Assembly: GCF_000971275.1 (NCBI RefSeq)
Contig: NZ_LAPV01000134.1
Location: 78,720-142,719 of the forward strand
Source of the DNA: Devosia psychrophila
Lineage (GTDB): Bacteria > Pseudomonadota > Alphaproteobacteria > Rhizobiales > Devosiaceae
Length of the DNA: 64,000 bases
Direction of reading: 5' to 3'
In this document: positions 17,811 to 25,697 of the stretch, piece by piece
Layout: every line of letters begins with the position of its first letter
Position numbering within the stretch: position 1 is the first letter of the stretch
Position numbers and translations under genes: made by a program
The notes under the pieces: model-generated
Told to the model about the DNA's origin: nothing
Database searches by the model: none
Seen by the model: the letters and a program-made list of their open reading frames with translations, nothing else

Positions 17811-17874
17811 TGTCGTATCGCTAATCCAATATTGACGCAAACGTTCTGGCGAAGCGGCAAAAAGTGTCGCAATG
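17811..17874 (+). promoter_or_regulatory. Conserved three-part element upstream of etfB
   Basis: TGTCGT (17811-17816), 15 bp, TTGACGCAAACGT (17832-17844), 20 bp, TGTCGCAATG (17865-17874), ending 31 bases before the etfB ATG. All three blocks are identical to those upstream of soxB. It lies in the 126-bp gap shared with the divergent regulator gene, so the site could also serve autoregulation. Confidence 0.7.
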
Positions 17875-17905
17875 CTCCCTGCAAGATCGTTGGATTGGAT
17901 TGCAG

Positions 17906-18655
17906 ATGAAAGTCTTGGTGCCTGTAAAACGCGTGGTCGACTACAACGTCAAGATCCGCGTAAAAGCCGATGGTTCGGGCGTCGATCTGGCCAATGTGAA
18001 GATGTCGATGAACCCCTTTGATGAGATCGCCCTCGAAGAAGCGATCCGCCTTAAGGAGGCCGGCAAGGTCACCGAGATTATCGCCGTATCGATCGGGCCA
18101 GCCCAGGCGCATGACACGCTGCGTACCGCTCTCGCCATGGGCGCCGATCGCGCAATTCTGATTATTGTCGATGGTGCGGTGGAGCCGCTGGCAGTCGCCA
18201 AGCTACTCAAGGGCGTGGTCGAGGCCGAAGCGCCCCGCCTCGTCATCCTCGGCAAGCAAGCGATCGACGACGATTCCAACCAGACCGGCCAGATGCTGTC
18301 GGCACTGTTGGGCTGGTCGCAGGCGACCTTCGCATCCAAGCTCGAACTGGGCGACGACAAGGCCTTGGTGTTGCGTGAAGTCGATGGCGGCTTGCAGTCC
18401 ATCGAAGTGTCGCTGCCCACCGTCGTCACCGTTGATCTCCGCCTCAACGAGCCCCGCTACGCCTCACTGCCCAACATCATGAAGGCCAAAAAGAAGCCGC
18501 TCGAGGAAAAGACTGCGGCCGATTACGGCGTCGATGTCGAGCCGCGACTGAAAGTGCTTAGGACCGAGGAGCCGGGTACGCGCAAGGCGGGCATCAGGGT
18601 CGGCAGCGTTGCCGAACTGGTCGACAAGCTGCGCAACGAAGCCCGCGTCATCTGA
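17906..18655 (+). CDS. etfB: Electron transfer flavoprotein beta subunit
   Basis: AMP-binding small subunit of ETF, 249 residues. The start [17 protein letters not shown] is the standard EtfB N-terminus, so the ATG at 17906 is used. The signature region [18 protein letters not shown] is present. With EtfA it carries electrons from flavoprotein dehydrogenases to ETF-QO. It is first in etfB-etfA-purU-DMGDH; the genomic link to DMGDH and, across the island, to ETF-QO suggests service to dimethylglycine oxidation, although it may also be the cell's general ETF. Confidence 0.95.
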   Translation: MKVLVPVKRVVDYNVKIRVKADGSGVDLANVKMSMNPFDEIALEEAIRLKEAGKVTEIIAVSIGPAQAHDTLRTALAMGADRAILIIVDGAVEPLAVAKLLKGVVEAEAPRLVILGKQAIDDDSNQTGQMLSALLGWSQATFASKLELGDDKALVLREVDGGLQSIEVSLPTVVTVDLRLNEPRYASLPNIMKAKKKPLEEKTAADYGVDVEPRLKVLRTEEPGTRKAGIRVGSVAELVDKLRNEARVI

Positions 18656-18675
18656 CCCCGAGCGAGGATACACAA

Positions 18676-19605
18676 ATGGCTATTCTACTTCTCGCTGAAC
18701 ATAACAATGTCACCGTCTCAGAGCTAACGGCGCGTGCGTTGACCGCCGCGTCCCAGATCGGTGCGGAAATCGATATCCTGGTGGCCGGCAAGGTTGCGCA
18801 GGGCGCTGCCGATGCGGCCGCAAAACTGGCTGGCGTCCGCAGGGTACTGCTGGCCGAGAGCGATGCGCTGGAAAACCAGCTGGCTGAGCCGCTGGCTGAT
18901 CTGATCGTATCGTTGGCTGGTGGCTACGACGTGTTCGTGGCGGCAGCGACCACCACGGGCAAGAACGTGTTTCCCCGAGTCGCGGCCCTGCTCGACGTGA
19001 TGCAGGTCTCCGAAATCGTCGAGGTGGTATCGCCCGACACTTTCAAGCGCCCGATCTATGCCGGCAATGCCATTCAGACCGTGCAGTCCAGCGACGCCAA
19101 GAAGGTCATCACTGTTCGTACATCCGGTTTTGCACCGGAGGGCAACGGAGCAGGGGCGCCCGTCGAGGCATTGACTGCGGTCGCCGATCGGGGTCTGTCG
19201 GTTTTCCTCGAAAACCGGATTGCCAAGAGCGATCGACCCGAACTGGGTTCGGCCCGCGTGGTTATCTCGGGCGGTCGGGCCTTGGGCTCGTTGGAGAAGT
19301 TCCGCGAGGTCATCCTGCCGATTGCCGACAAGCTCGGCGCCGCCGTGGGTGCATCGCGCGCCGCAGTGGATGCGGGTTATGCCCCCAACGACTGGCAGGT
19401 CGGCCAGACCGGCAAGATCGTAGCGCCGGACCTTTACATTGCGGTGGGCATTTCCGGTGCTATCCAGCACCTCGCTGGCATGAAGGGCGCCAAGGTCATC
19501 GTGGCCATCAACAAGGATGGCGATGCGCCGATCTTCCAGATCGCCGACTATGGCTTGGTCGGTGACCTCTTCGAACTGCTGCCGGAACTTGAACGGCTGC
19601 TCTAG
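18676..19605 (+). CDS. etfA: Electron transfer flavoprotein alpha subunit
   Basis: FAD-binding large subunit of ETF, 309 residues, 20 bases after etfB. The C-terminal FAD domain shows [20 protein letters not shown] and [20 protein letters not shown], the classic EtfA signature. The N-terminal domain (about 1-190) pairs with EtfB. Length is normal. Confidence 0.95.
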   Translation: MAILLLAEHNNVTVSELTARALTAASQIGAEIDILVAGKVAQGAADAAAKLAGVRRVLLAESDALENQLAEPLADLIVSLAGGYDVFVAAATTTGKNVFPRVAALLDVMQVSEIVEVVSPDTFKRPIYAGNAIQTVQSSDAKKVITVRTSGFAPEGNGAGAPVEALTAVADRGLSVFLENRIAKSDRPELGSARVVISGGRALGSLEKFREVILPIADKLGAAVGASRAAVDAGYAPNDWQVGQTGKIVAPDLYIAVGISGAIQHLAGMKGAKVIVAINKDGDAPIFQIADYGLVGDLFELLPELERLL

Positions 19606-19631
19606 GCGTCAATATCATTGGGACATCAACG

Positions 19632-20489
19632 ATGACCGAGAATAAGTTCATTTTGAAACTGAGCTGCCTTGACCAGCCGGGCATCGTTGCGGCCATCACG
19701 ACCGCACTGGCGGCGCGAGGCGCCAACATCCTTGAATCCAACCAGTTCTGCGACCGCCCGACCAACGAACTGTTCCTGCGGATCGCCTTTGCGGTGCCAG
19801 TGGCGACGACCCGCGATATTCTGGAGTTGGCGCTCAAACCGTCAGTCGATCGTTTCGACATGAAGCTCAAGATCGAGGACCTGTCGCGCCGGCCCAAGAT
19901 CATCATCATGGTCTCGAAATTCGACCATGGCCTGCTCCACATTCTCTACCAGATCAAGGTCGGTTGGCTGAATGCGGAAGTCGCGGGCGTGGTGTCAAAC
20001 CATGAGGATTCCCGCGCTACCACCGAGCATGAAGGCATTCCTTATCACTATTGGCCGGTAACCAAGGAAAACAAGGCCGAGCGCGAAGAACAGCTGATCG
20101 AGCTGGTCAAGGAAACCGGTGCCGAGCTGGTGGTGCTGGCGCGCTATATGCAGGTTCTGTCCAACGACCTGTCGAACCGGCTGTTCGGCATGATCATCAA
20201 TATCCACCACTCGTTTTTACCGAGTTTCAAGGGTGCCAAGCCCTATCACCAGGCCCATGAGCGCGGCGTCAAATTGATCGGCGCGACTGGGCACTATGTG
20301 ACGGCTGACCTCGATGAAGGCCCGATTATCGAGCAGGAAACCGAACGCGTCAGTCACGCCATGACGACGGAAGATTTCGTCGCCGCCGGCCGCGATATCG
20401 AGTCTCGCGTGCTGGCCCGCGCGGTGAAATTTCACCTTGAGGGCCGGGTGATGCTCAATCATCATCGGACCGTCGTCTTCACTCAGTGA
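19632..20489 (+). CDS. purU: Formyltetrahydrofolate deformylase PurU
   Basis: Hydrolyses 10-formyl-THF to formate and THF, 285 residues. An N-terminal ACT domain (about 7-85, SCLDQPGIVAAITTALAARG) is followed by a formyltransferase-fold domain with NIHHSFLPSFKGAKPYHQA and the Asp in DLDEGPIIEQ. Its place between etfBA and the DMGDH-like gene fits a role in removing one-carbon units and returning THF when methyl groups of dimethylglycine and sarcosine are loaded onto folate. Confidence 0.94.
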   Translation: MTENKFILKLSCLDQPGIVAAITTALAARGANILESNQFCDRPTNELFLRIAFAVPVATTRDILELALKPSVDRFDMKLKIEDLSRRPKIIIMVSKFDHGLLHILYQIKVGWLNAEVAGVVSNHEDSRATTEHEGIPYHYWPVTKENKAEREEQLIELVKETGAELVVLARYMQVLSNDLSNRLFGMIINIHHSFLPSFKGAKPYHQAHERGVKLIGATGHYVTADLDEGPIIEQETERVSHAMTTEDFVAAGRDIESRVLARAVKFHLEGRVMLNHHRTVVFTQ

Positions 20490-20531
20490 TCGCGTAAGCC
20501 TTCGACTAGCCCACCAATACGGAGATATTCA

Positions 20532-23093
20532 ATGGCGCCGTTCCCCGAAAAAGCTCGTGTCGTCATCATCGGTCTGGGCGGGATTGTGGGCGCTTCGATC
20601 GCGCACCATCTGGTCGAGCGCGGCTGGGACGATATCGTGGGCATCGACAAGTCGGGCATCCCGACCGATATCGGCTCGACCGCCCATGCGTCAGACTTCT
20701 GCTACGCCACCAGCCATGATTTCCTGAGCTGCTGGACCACGCTCTATTCCATCGATTTCTTCGACAAGATGGGTCATTACGCTCGCGTTGGCGGCATCGA
20801 AGTCGCCCGCGTCGGCGATGATGCCCGCATGGACGAGATTAAGCGCAAGGTCGCGTCAGGCAAGGCGTTTGGCACGCGCGCCCGTCTAATGGACGCGGCC
20901 GAAATCAAGCAGAAAATGCCGCTGGTCGAGGAGAGCATGATCCAGGGCGGTCTGTGGGACCCCGATGCGGGCCTGGTCATTCCACGGTCGCAGACGGTTG
21001 CCGGCAAGCTGGTGGACCAGGCTGTAAACGCCGGCAAGCTGCAGGCATTCGCCAATACCTCGGCGCGCTCGCTGATCATCGAAGACGGGCGCATCAAGGG
21101 TGTCGTCACCGACCGCGGCACGATCATGGCCGACCATGTCATTGTTTGCGCAGGCCTGTGGGGCCGCCTGATCGCCGAGATGGCGGGCGAGGACTTGCCG
21201 GTCATGCCGGTGGACCATCCGCTGACCTTTTTCGGCCCCTTCAACGAATTTGCCGATACCGGCGCCGAGATCGGTTATCCGCTGCTGCGCGATCAGGGCA
21301 ATTCGGCCTATCTGCGCGACACGGGCGATCCGAAGTCTGCCGAAGGCGGCCAGATCGAGTGGGGCTATTACGAAGAGAATAATCCGCGCCTGGCGCATCC
21401 TCGCGAGTTGCTGGAAAAGGAGCAGGCACGCCTTTCGCCATCACAGCGCGATCTCGAAATGGAACAGGTCATCGAGCCGCTCGAGCGCGCCATGGAGTTG
21501 ACGCCGATCCTAGGCGAGCTCGGCTACAACGAGGGTCATTCCTTCAACGGACTGCTGCAGACCACCACCGATGGTGGTCCCTCGATGGGCGAAAGCCAGA
21601 AGGTGCGCGGCCTTTGGTATGCCGTGGGCATCTGGGTCAAGGACGGACCCGGCATGGGCAAGCTCATCGCCGACTGGATGACCGATGGCCGCACCTCTAT
21701 CGATCACAACAAGATCGACTATGCCCGCTTCAGCAGCTTCCAGCTGGAAGAGAAGTTCATCGAAGAGCGCTGCATCGAGACGGCGCGCAAGATTTACAAC
21801 CCGCCGGTGCATCCACGCGAACCGTTTTCCGGTGGGCGCGGCATCCGCCGCTCGCCGTTTCACGAGCGCGAGAAGGAACTGGGCGGCTACTTCATGGAGC
21901 TCGGTGGCTGGGAGCGGGCGCATGGCTACGCGGCCAACGAGCACCTGCTGGAAAAGTATGGCAGCCGCGTCCCGGTGCGCCAGAACGAGTGGGACAACCG
22001 CCATTTCTGGCGCGTCTCCAATGCCGAACACCTCGAGCTGACCGAAAACTGCGGCATCATCAATCTCTCTCATTTCGCCATCTGCGATATCGAGGGGCCC
22101 GATCATGTCGAGCTGATGGAATGGCTGTGCGCTGCGAAAATCGGCGGTGACGCCAATATCGGCAAGGGCATCTACACCCATTTCCTCGACGCCGAGGGCA
22201 TGGTCCGCGCTGACTTCACGGTCATCCGCATGGCCGACCGTATCCGCATGGTCAATGGCGCCGATGCCGGTCCTCGCGATTACCACTACATGCGCCGCGT
22301 GGCGCAGGACCGTGGGCTCGATGTCACCATCACCGACGTCTCGGAAAAATACATCACGGTCGGCATCTGGGGACCCAATGCCCGCGAAAACCTGAGCAAG
22401 TTGCTCGAAGACCCCGGCATCCTGCTGCCGGAGAACTTCCCCTTTGCTGCGATCAAGCCGCTGACCATCGCTGGCAAAGCGGTCACTGCCTTCCGCATTT
22501 CGTATGTGGGCGAGCAGGGCTGGGAGCTGCACATGGCCTATAAGGACGGACTTGCCGTCTGGGACGCCTTGCGCTCCACCGGCGTCATCGCGGTGGGTGT
22601 CGAAACCTACGCCAATACCCGTCGCATGGAGAAAAGCCTGCGCCTGCAGAATGCGGATCTCTTGACCGAATACAACCTGATGGAAGCCGATCTGGCCCGC
22701 CCCAAGGTCAAGGAAGCCGACTTCAGCGGCAAGCAGAAGCATATCGAATACAAGGCGCGCGAGCACCAGCCGGCGATGCTCTGCACACTGATCATGACCG
22801 ACAATATCGATAGCAAGGGCGTGGCGCGCTACCCGGTCGGTATCATGCCGGTGATGGACCCCGCGACGGGCGAAACGCTGGTGGATGCGTTGGGACGTCG
22901 TTCCTTCACCAGCTCGGTCGCCTACGGCCCTACCATCGGCAAGAACATCGCCCTGGCCTACATGCCATGGGACTGGTGCCAGGTGGGCCGTGAAGTGACC
23001 CTGGAATATTTCGGCGAAACCTACCCCGCCGAAATCGCCAGCGTCGGCTACAAACCGCTCTACGATCCAGAGAACCTCAAGCCGAGAAGTTGA
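20532..23093 (+). CDS. Dimethylglycine dehydrogenase-like FAD/GcvT fusion flavoprotein
   Basis: Flavoprotein of 853 residues with an N-terminal FAD-dependent amine oxidoreductase domain (about 8-410) and a C-terminal aminomethyltransferase (GcvT, folate-binding) domain (about 450-845). The nucleotide-binding motif reads VVIIGLGGIVGASIAHHL. GSTAHASDF contains the histidine position that holds covalent FAD in DMGDH and sarcosine dehydrogenase. Domain order and size match mammalian-type DMGDH, which uses ETF as acceptor and THF as carbon acceptor. The upstream etfBA, purU and the distant ETF-QO complete that chain. In this pathway it would convert dimethylglycine to sarcosine in place of DgcAB. 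Sarcosine dehydrogenase is the main alternative, less likely because soxBDAG is present. Confidence 0.82.
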   Translation: MAPFPEKARVVIIGLGGIVGASIAHHLVERGWDDIVGIDKSGIPTDIGSTAHASDFCYATSHDFLSCWTTLYSIDFFDKMGHYARVGGIEVARVGDDARMDEIKRKVASGKAFGTRARLMDAAEIKQKMPLVEESMIQGGLWDPDAGLVIPRSQTVAGKLVDQAVNAGKLQAFANTSARSLIIEDGRIKGVVTDRGTIMADHVIVCAGLWGRLIAEMAGEDLPVMPVDHPLTFFGPFNEFADTGAEIGYPLLRDQGNSAYLRDTGDPKSAEGGQIEWGYYEENNPRLAHPRELLEKEQARLSPSQRDLEMEQVIEPLERAMELTPILGELGYNEGHSFNGLLQTTTDGGPSMGESQKVRGLWYAVGIWVKDGPGMGKLIADWMTDGRTSIDHNKIDYARFSSFQLEEKFIEERCIETARKIYNPPVHPREPFSGGRGIRRSPFHEREKELGGYFMELGGWERAHGYAANEHLLEKYGSRVPVRQNEWDNRHFWRVSNAEHLELTENCGIINLSHFAICDIEGPDHVELMEWLCAAKIGGDANIGKGIYTHFLDAEGMVRADFTVIRMADRIRMVNGADAGPRDYHYMRRVAQDRGLDVTITDVSEKYITVGIWGPNARENLSKLLEDPGILLPENFPFAAIKPLTIAGKAVTAFRISYVGEQGWELHMAYKDGLAVWDALRSTGVIAVGVETYANTRRMEKSLRLQNADLLTEYNLMEADLARPKVKEADFSGKQKHIEYKAREHQPAMLCTLIMTDNIDSKGVARYPVGIMPVMDPATGETLVDALGRRSFTSSVAYGPTIGKNIALAYMPWDWCQVGREVTLEYFGETYPAEIASVGYKPLYDPENLKPRS

Positions 23094-23141
23094 GGCCAAG
23101 CTTTCTTGTCGCCGATCTAGAGAAGTCCGAGACTGCAAAGG

Positions 23142-23165
23142 CGCGCGGGTAATCCCCGCGCGTTT
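23142..23165 (+). terminator. Terminator after the etfB-DMGDH operon
   Basis: An 8-bp perfect GC stem (CGCGCGGG and CCCGCGCG) with loop TAATC, followed by TTTC, 48 bases after the stop. The T-run is short but position and stem strength fit an intrinsic terminator. The 318-bp gap to the next CDS holds only this hairpin, the tRNA-Lys gene and its promoter. Confidence 0.7.
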
Positions 23166-23245
23166 CGCCATCTGCGGCGCTGCATTAAAGCGTACCGCCG
23201 CTCCGCCCGAGGGCGCCGCGTTTCATAACAAAATTTAAGAGAGAT

Positions 23246-23320
23246 TGGTATGCCGGGAGGGGGTCGAACCCTCGACCATTCGATTAAAAGTCGAATGCTC
23301 TACCACTGAGCTACCGGCAC
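23246..23320 (-). tRNA. tRNA-Lys (anticodon TTT)
   Basis: A full cloverleaf can be folded on the minus strand: acceptor GTGCCGG with CCGGCAT (one G-T pair), D stem GCTC/GAGC, anticodon stem TTCGA/TCGAA with loop CTTTTAA (anticodon at 23288-23286), and T stem GAGGG/CCCTC with loop TTCGACC. The discriminator is A and CCA is encoded. No integrase or duplicated 3' end is seen nearby. Confidence 0.97.
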
Positions 23321-23358
23321 ATGCCTGCGAGGGCAGACGCCTGTTGGCGCTGCGGCGG

Positions 23359-23386
23359 AACATAGCCACGTTCCCTGTGCTGTCAA
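23359..23386 (-). promoter_or_regulatory. Promoter of tRNA-Lys
   Basis: On the minus strand a perfect -35 TTGACA (23386-23381) is followed after 16 bp by TATGTT (23364-23359, 4 of 6 to consensus), about 40 bases upstream of the tRNA 5' end. Confidence 0.65.
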
Positions 23387-23411
23387 CCGCAATTGCGCGC
23401 AGTTCCGCAGT

Positions 23412-24197
23412 TCAATAGTCCAGCGGGGTTCCGGCGAACGGGACGGGCATGCAGGCCACCGAGATACGCTCCAGTCGGCCGCACAAAGCGGTGGCTTCTG
23501 CAAGCTGGCTGATGGGGCCGACGACGATCCGCTTGTTGCTGCCGTTGGACTCATCCGCCAGCACTGGCGCGAGACCGAACAACAACGGCCCCAGTTTCAT
23601 ATTAAGATCGCGCCATGCCTCTGGCGCCTGGGCCTCATCAATGGCCGGTCCGAGCGCAATCCCATAGGCCTTGGCGCTGGGAGGCGCTGCGGTTGCGATC
23701 TGTTGCACTGGAGCGGGCAGGGGCTGGCTGGGCGTTAATGGCAGAAATCCGGCCATCGGCAGCTGGCGCACCACAACCGAGCCACCATCGGCCTCAAAGG
23801 CTGTCGACGGCACGCCGCCGATTGCCGAGGTGAGGTTGGAGCGGTCGATCCCAATGCCGCCGGGCGACAGTTCCAACAAGTTTGGCAGGGTGACTTCCAG
23901 AGCCCCGACGCGACGTACAACTGCGCTGCTCTGCTGTTCCCCGAGATTGAAGCGGGCGGTCAGCACGCCGTTGTCACGCTGCAAGTTTTGCATCTCCATC
24001 CGAAGTTCGACGACTTGGGAGCGCAGCTGGTCGACGGACGCGCCTTCGATCCGCGTCTTGTGCAGCCCGGCAAGCAAGGTTTGCGGCGTCAGCGCGGACA
24101 CATTGGCGCCCATCACGGCAACAGCAGCCAGAACCAGGGCAACGATGCCCCAGGTGGTGACGTCCGATTGCCGGAACTGTTCCGATGCTTTAGCCAA
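23412..24197 (-). CDS. Membrane-anchored protein with SPOR-like C-terminus, function unknown
   Basis: Hypothetical protein of 261 residues. One N-terminal membrane segment (about 15-35, GIVALVLAAVAVMGANV) follows a short cytoplasmic stretch. Next comes a predicted coiled coil (about 50-90, rich in L, Q and E), a Pro/Ala-rich linker (about 150-175), and a C-terminal ~80 residues ending RLERISVACMPVPFAGTPLDY. That C-terminal part resembles SPOR-type modules that bind denuded glycan at division sites (IVVGP...A..LC.RL). The start appears to be TTG at 24197 with GAGG seven bases upstream; no better ATG is available. It stands alone between tRNA-Lys and glmU. The SPOR link is pattern-based and needs a profile search. 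Confidence 0.7.
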   Translation of the reverse strand: MAKASEQFRQSDVTTWGIVALVLAAVAVMGANVSALTPQTLLAGLHKTRIEGASVDQLRSQVVELRMEMQNLQRDNGVLTARFNLGEQQSSAVVRRVGALEVTLPNLLELSPGGIGIDRSNLTSAIGGVPSTAFEADGGSVVVRQLPMAGFLPLTPSQPLPAPVQQIATAAPPSAKAYGIALGPAIDEAQAPEAWRDLNMKLGPLLFGLAPVLADESNGSNKRIVVGPISQLAEATALCGRLERISVACMPVPFAGTPLDY

Positions 24198-24337
24198 AGC
24201 GAAACCTCGATGGTGCCACAGAATCAGGCGTTACATCCAAGTTCACCATGACGCTGTCGTTACCAATTCGCCAACGCCTGCATGCCATAATATTGTGCAA
24301 ATACGCCCTATAGAAGTACCGCGCCGGAGAAATGAAG

Positions 24338-25696
24338 ATGACTGAGCTGCTGTCGATCATACTTGCCGCGGGTGAGGGTACGCGCATGCGATCGGCTACG
24401 CCCAAGGTCTTACACCAGGTTGGGGGCATGGCTATCATCGCCCATGTGGCGCGGGCGGCACGAGAAGCCGGCTCCACCAGGATCGCCATGGTCACAGGGC
24501 CAAAGCATGACGCCATTCGCAGCGCGATCACTGCGGCGCAGCCCGACGTTCATCATTTTGAACAAACGGTAGCCCGGGGTACGGCCCATGCCGCCTCTAT
24601 GGCGCGTCCGCTGTTCGAAACGGCCGAGGGCTATATTGCCGTCGTTTATGGCGACCACCCGCTGCTACGAGGCGACAATTTCCGTGCCGTGCTCGAGCGG
24701 CTGGATGACGGCCTCGATGTTGCCATCCTGGGATTCGAGCCGAAGGACCCGACCGGCTATGGCCGCTTTATTACGGATGGCGAAAAACTCCTGGCCATTC
24801 GTGAACACAAGGACGCGTCCGATATCGAGCGGCAGATCGGCCTCTGTAACGCCTGTATCCTGGCGTTCCGGGCAGATGTGTTCCGCGAGCTGATCGACAA
24901 GGTCGAAACCAATAACGCGCAGGGCGAGTACTATCTCACCGACCTCGTCGGCCTTGCCAATGCAGCGGGCAAGAAGGTGGGCTATGGCATTGCGCCGGAA
25001 AATGACGTCATGGGCGTCAATGATCGCAGCCAGCTGGCCCATGCCGAGGGTCTGTTCCAGGAGCTGCGCCGCTTGGATTTCATGAAGGCCGGCGTGACCC
25101 TCAAGGATCCCAAAAGCGTCTGGTTTTCGTATGACACCGAGATCGCCCGCGACGTGACGGTGGAACCCAATGTGGTGTTTGGCCCCGGCGTGGTGATCGA
25201 GGAGGGCGCAGTGATCCATGCCTTTAGCCATATCGAAGGCGCCCATATTGGCCGCAATGCCAGCGTCGGTCCGTTCGCGCGGCTGCGGCCCGAGGCGAAC
25301 CTGCATGAAGGCGCCAAGGTCGGTAATTTCGTTGAGATCAAGAAGGCCGAGATCGGCAGGGGCGCCAAGGTCAGCCACCTGACCTATATCGGCGACGCCA
25401 CCATCGGCGATAACGTCAATATCGGCGCCGGCGTCATCACGGCGAACTACGATGGCTACAACAAGCACCGTACGGTCATCGGCGACAACGCCTTTATCGG
25501 CTCGAACAGTTCGCTGATTGCACCGGTCATGATAGGTGCTGGTGCTCTTGTTGCCAGCGGCAGCGTCATTACGGACGACGTAGAGGCGGATGCCCTGGCG
25601 TTGGGTCGTGCACTGCAGGTTGCCAAGCCAGGCAGAGCCAAGGCAATTTTTGAGCGTTTGGCTAAGGTTAAAAAACTGAAGACCGAGGGAAACTAG
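24338..25696 (+). CDS. glmU: Bifunctional UDP-GlcNAc pyrophosphorylase / glucosamine-1-P acetyltransferase
   Basis: Makes UDP-GlcNAc for peptidoglycan and LPS, 452 residues from the second ATG. That ATG is preferred because GGAG lies eight bases before it, while the ATG at 24332 is only two bases from the same GGAG. The N-terminal nucleotidyltransferase domain has LAAGEGTRMRS and the lysine in PKVLHQVGG. The C-terminal left-handed beta-helix has repeated hexapeptides from about 260 on, including the acetyl-CoA region GAGVITANYDGYNKHRT. It ends one base before glmS, and the two form the UDP-GlcNAc operon. Confidence 0.96.
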   Translation: MTELLSIILAAGEGTRMRSATPKVLHQVGGMAIIAHVARAAREAGSTRIAMVTGPKHDAIRSAITAAQPDVHHFEQTVARGTAHAASMARPLFETAEGYIAVVYGDHPLLRGDNFRAVLERLDDGLDVAILGFEPKDPTGYGRFITDGEKLLAIREHKDASDIERQIGLCNACILAFRADVFRELIDKVETNNAQGEYYLTDLVGLANAAGKKVGYGIAPENDVMGVNDRSQLAHAEGLFQELRRLDFMKAGVTLKDPKSVWFSYDTEIARDVTVEPNVVFGPGVVIEEGAVIHAFSHIEGAHIGRNASVGPFARLRPEANLHEGAKVGNFVEIKKAEIGRGAKVSHLTYIGDATIGDNVNIGAGVITANYDGYNKHRTVIGDNAFIGSNSSLIAPVMIGAGALVASGSVITDDVEADALALGRALQVAKPGRAKAIFERLAKVKKLKTEGN

Positions 25697-25697
25697 C

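Noticed and set aside
19606..20531. Possible glycine or folate-type riboswitch in the etfB-purU-DMGDH operon
   Set aside because: The gaps between these genes are 26-42 bases, too short for a riboswitch, and no conserved core is visible.
21510..23171. A 553-codon open frame on the minus strand inside the DMGDH-like gene
   Set aside because: Antisense to the FAD/GcvT flavoprotein and without any known motif.
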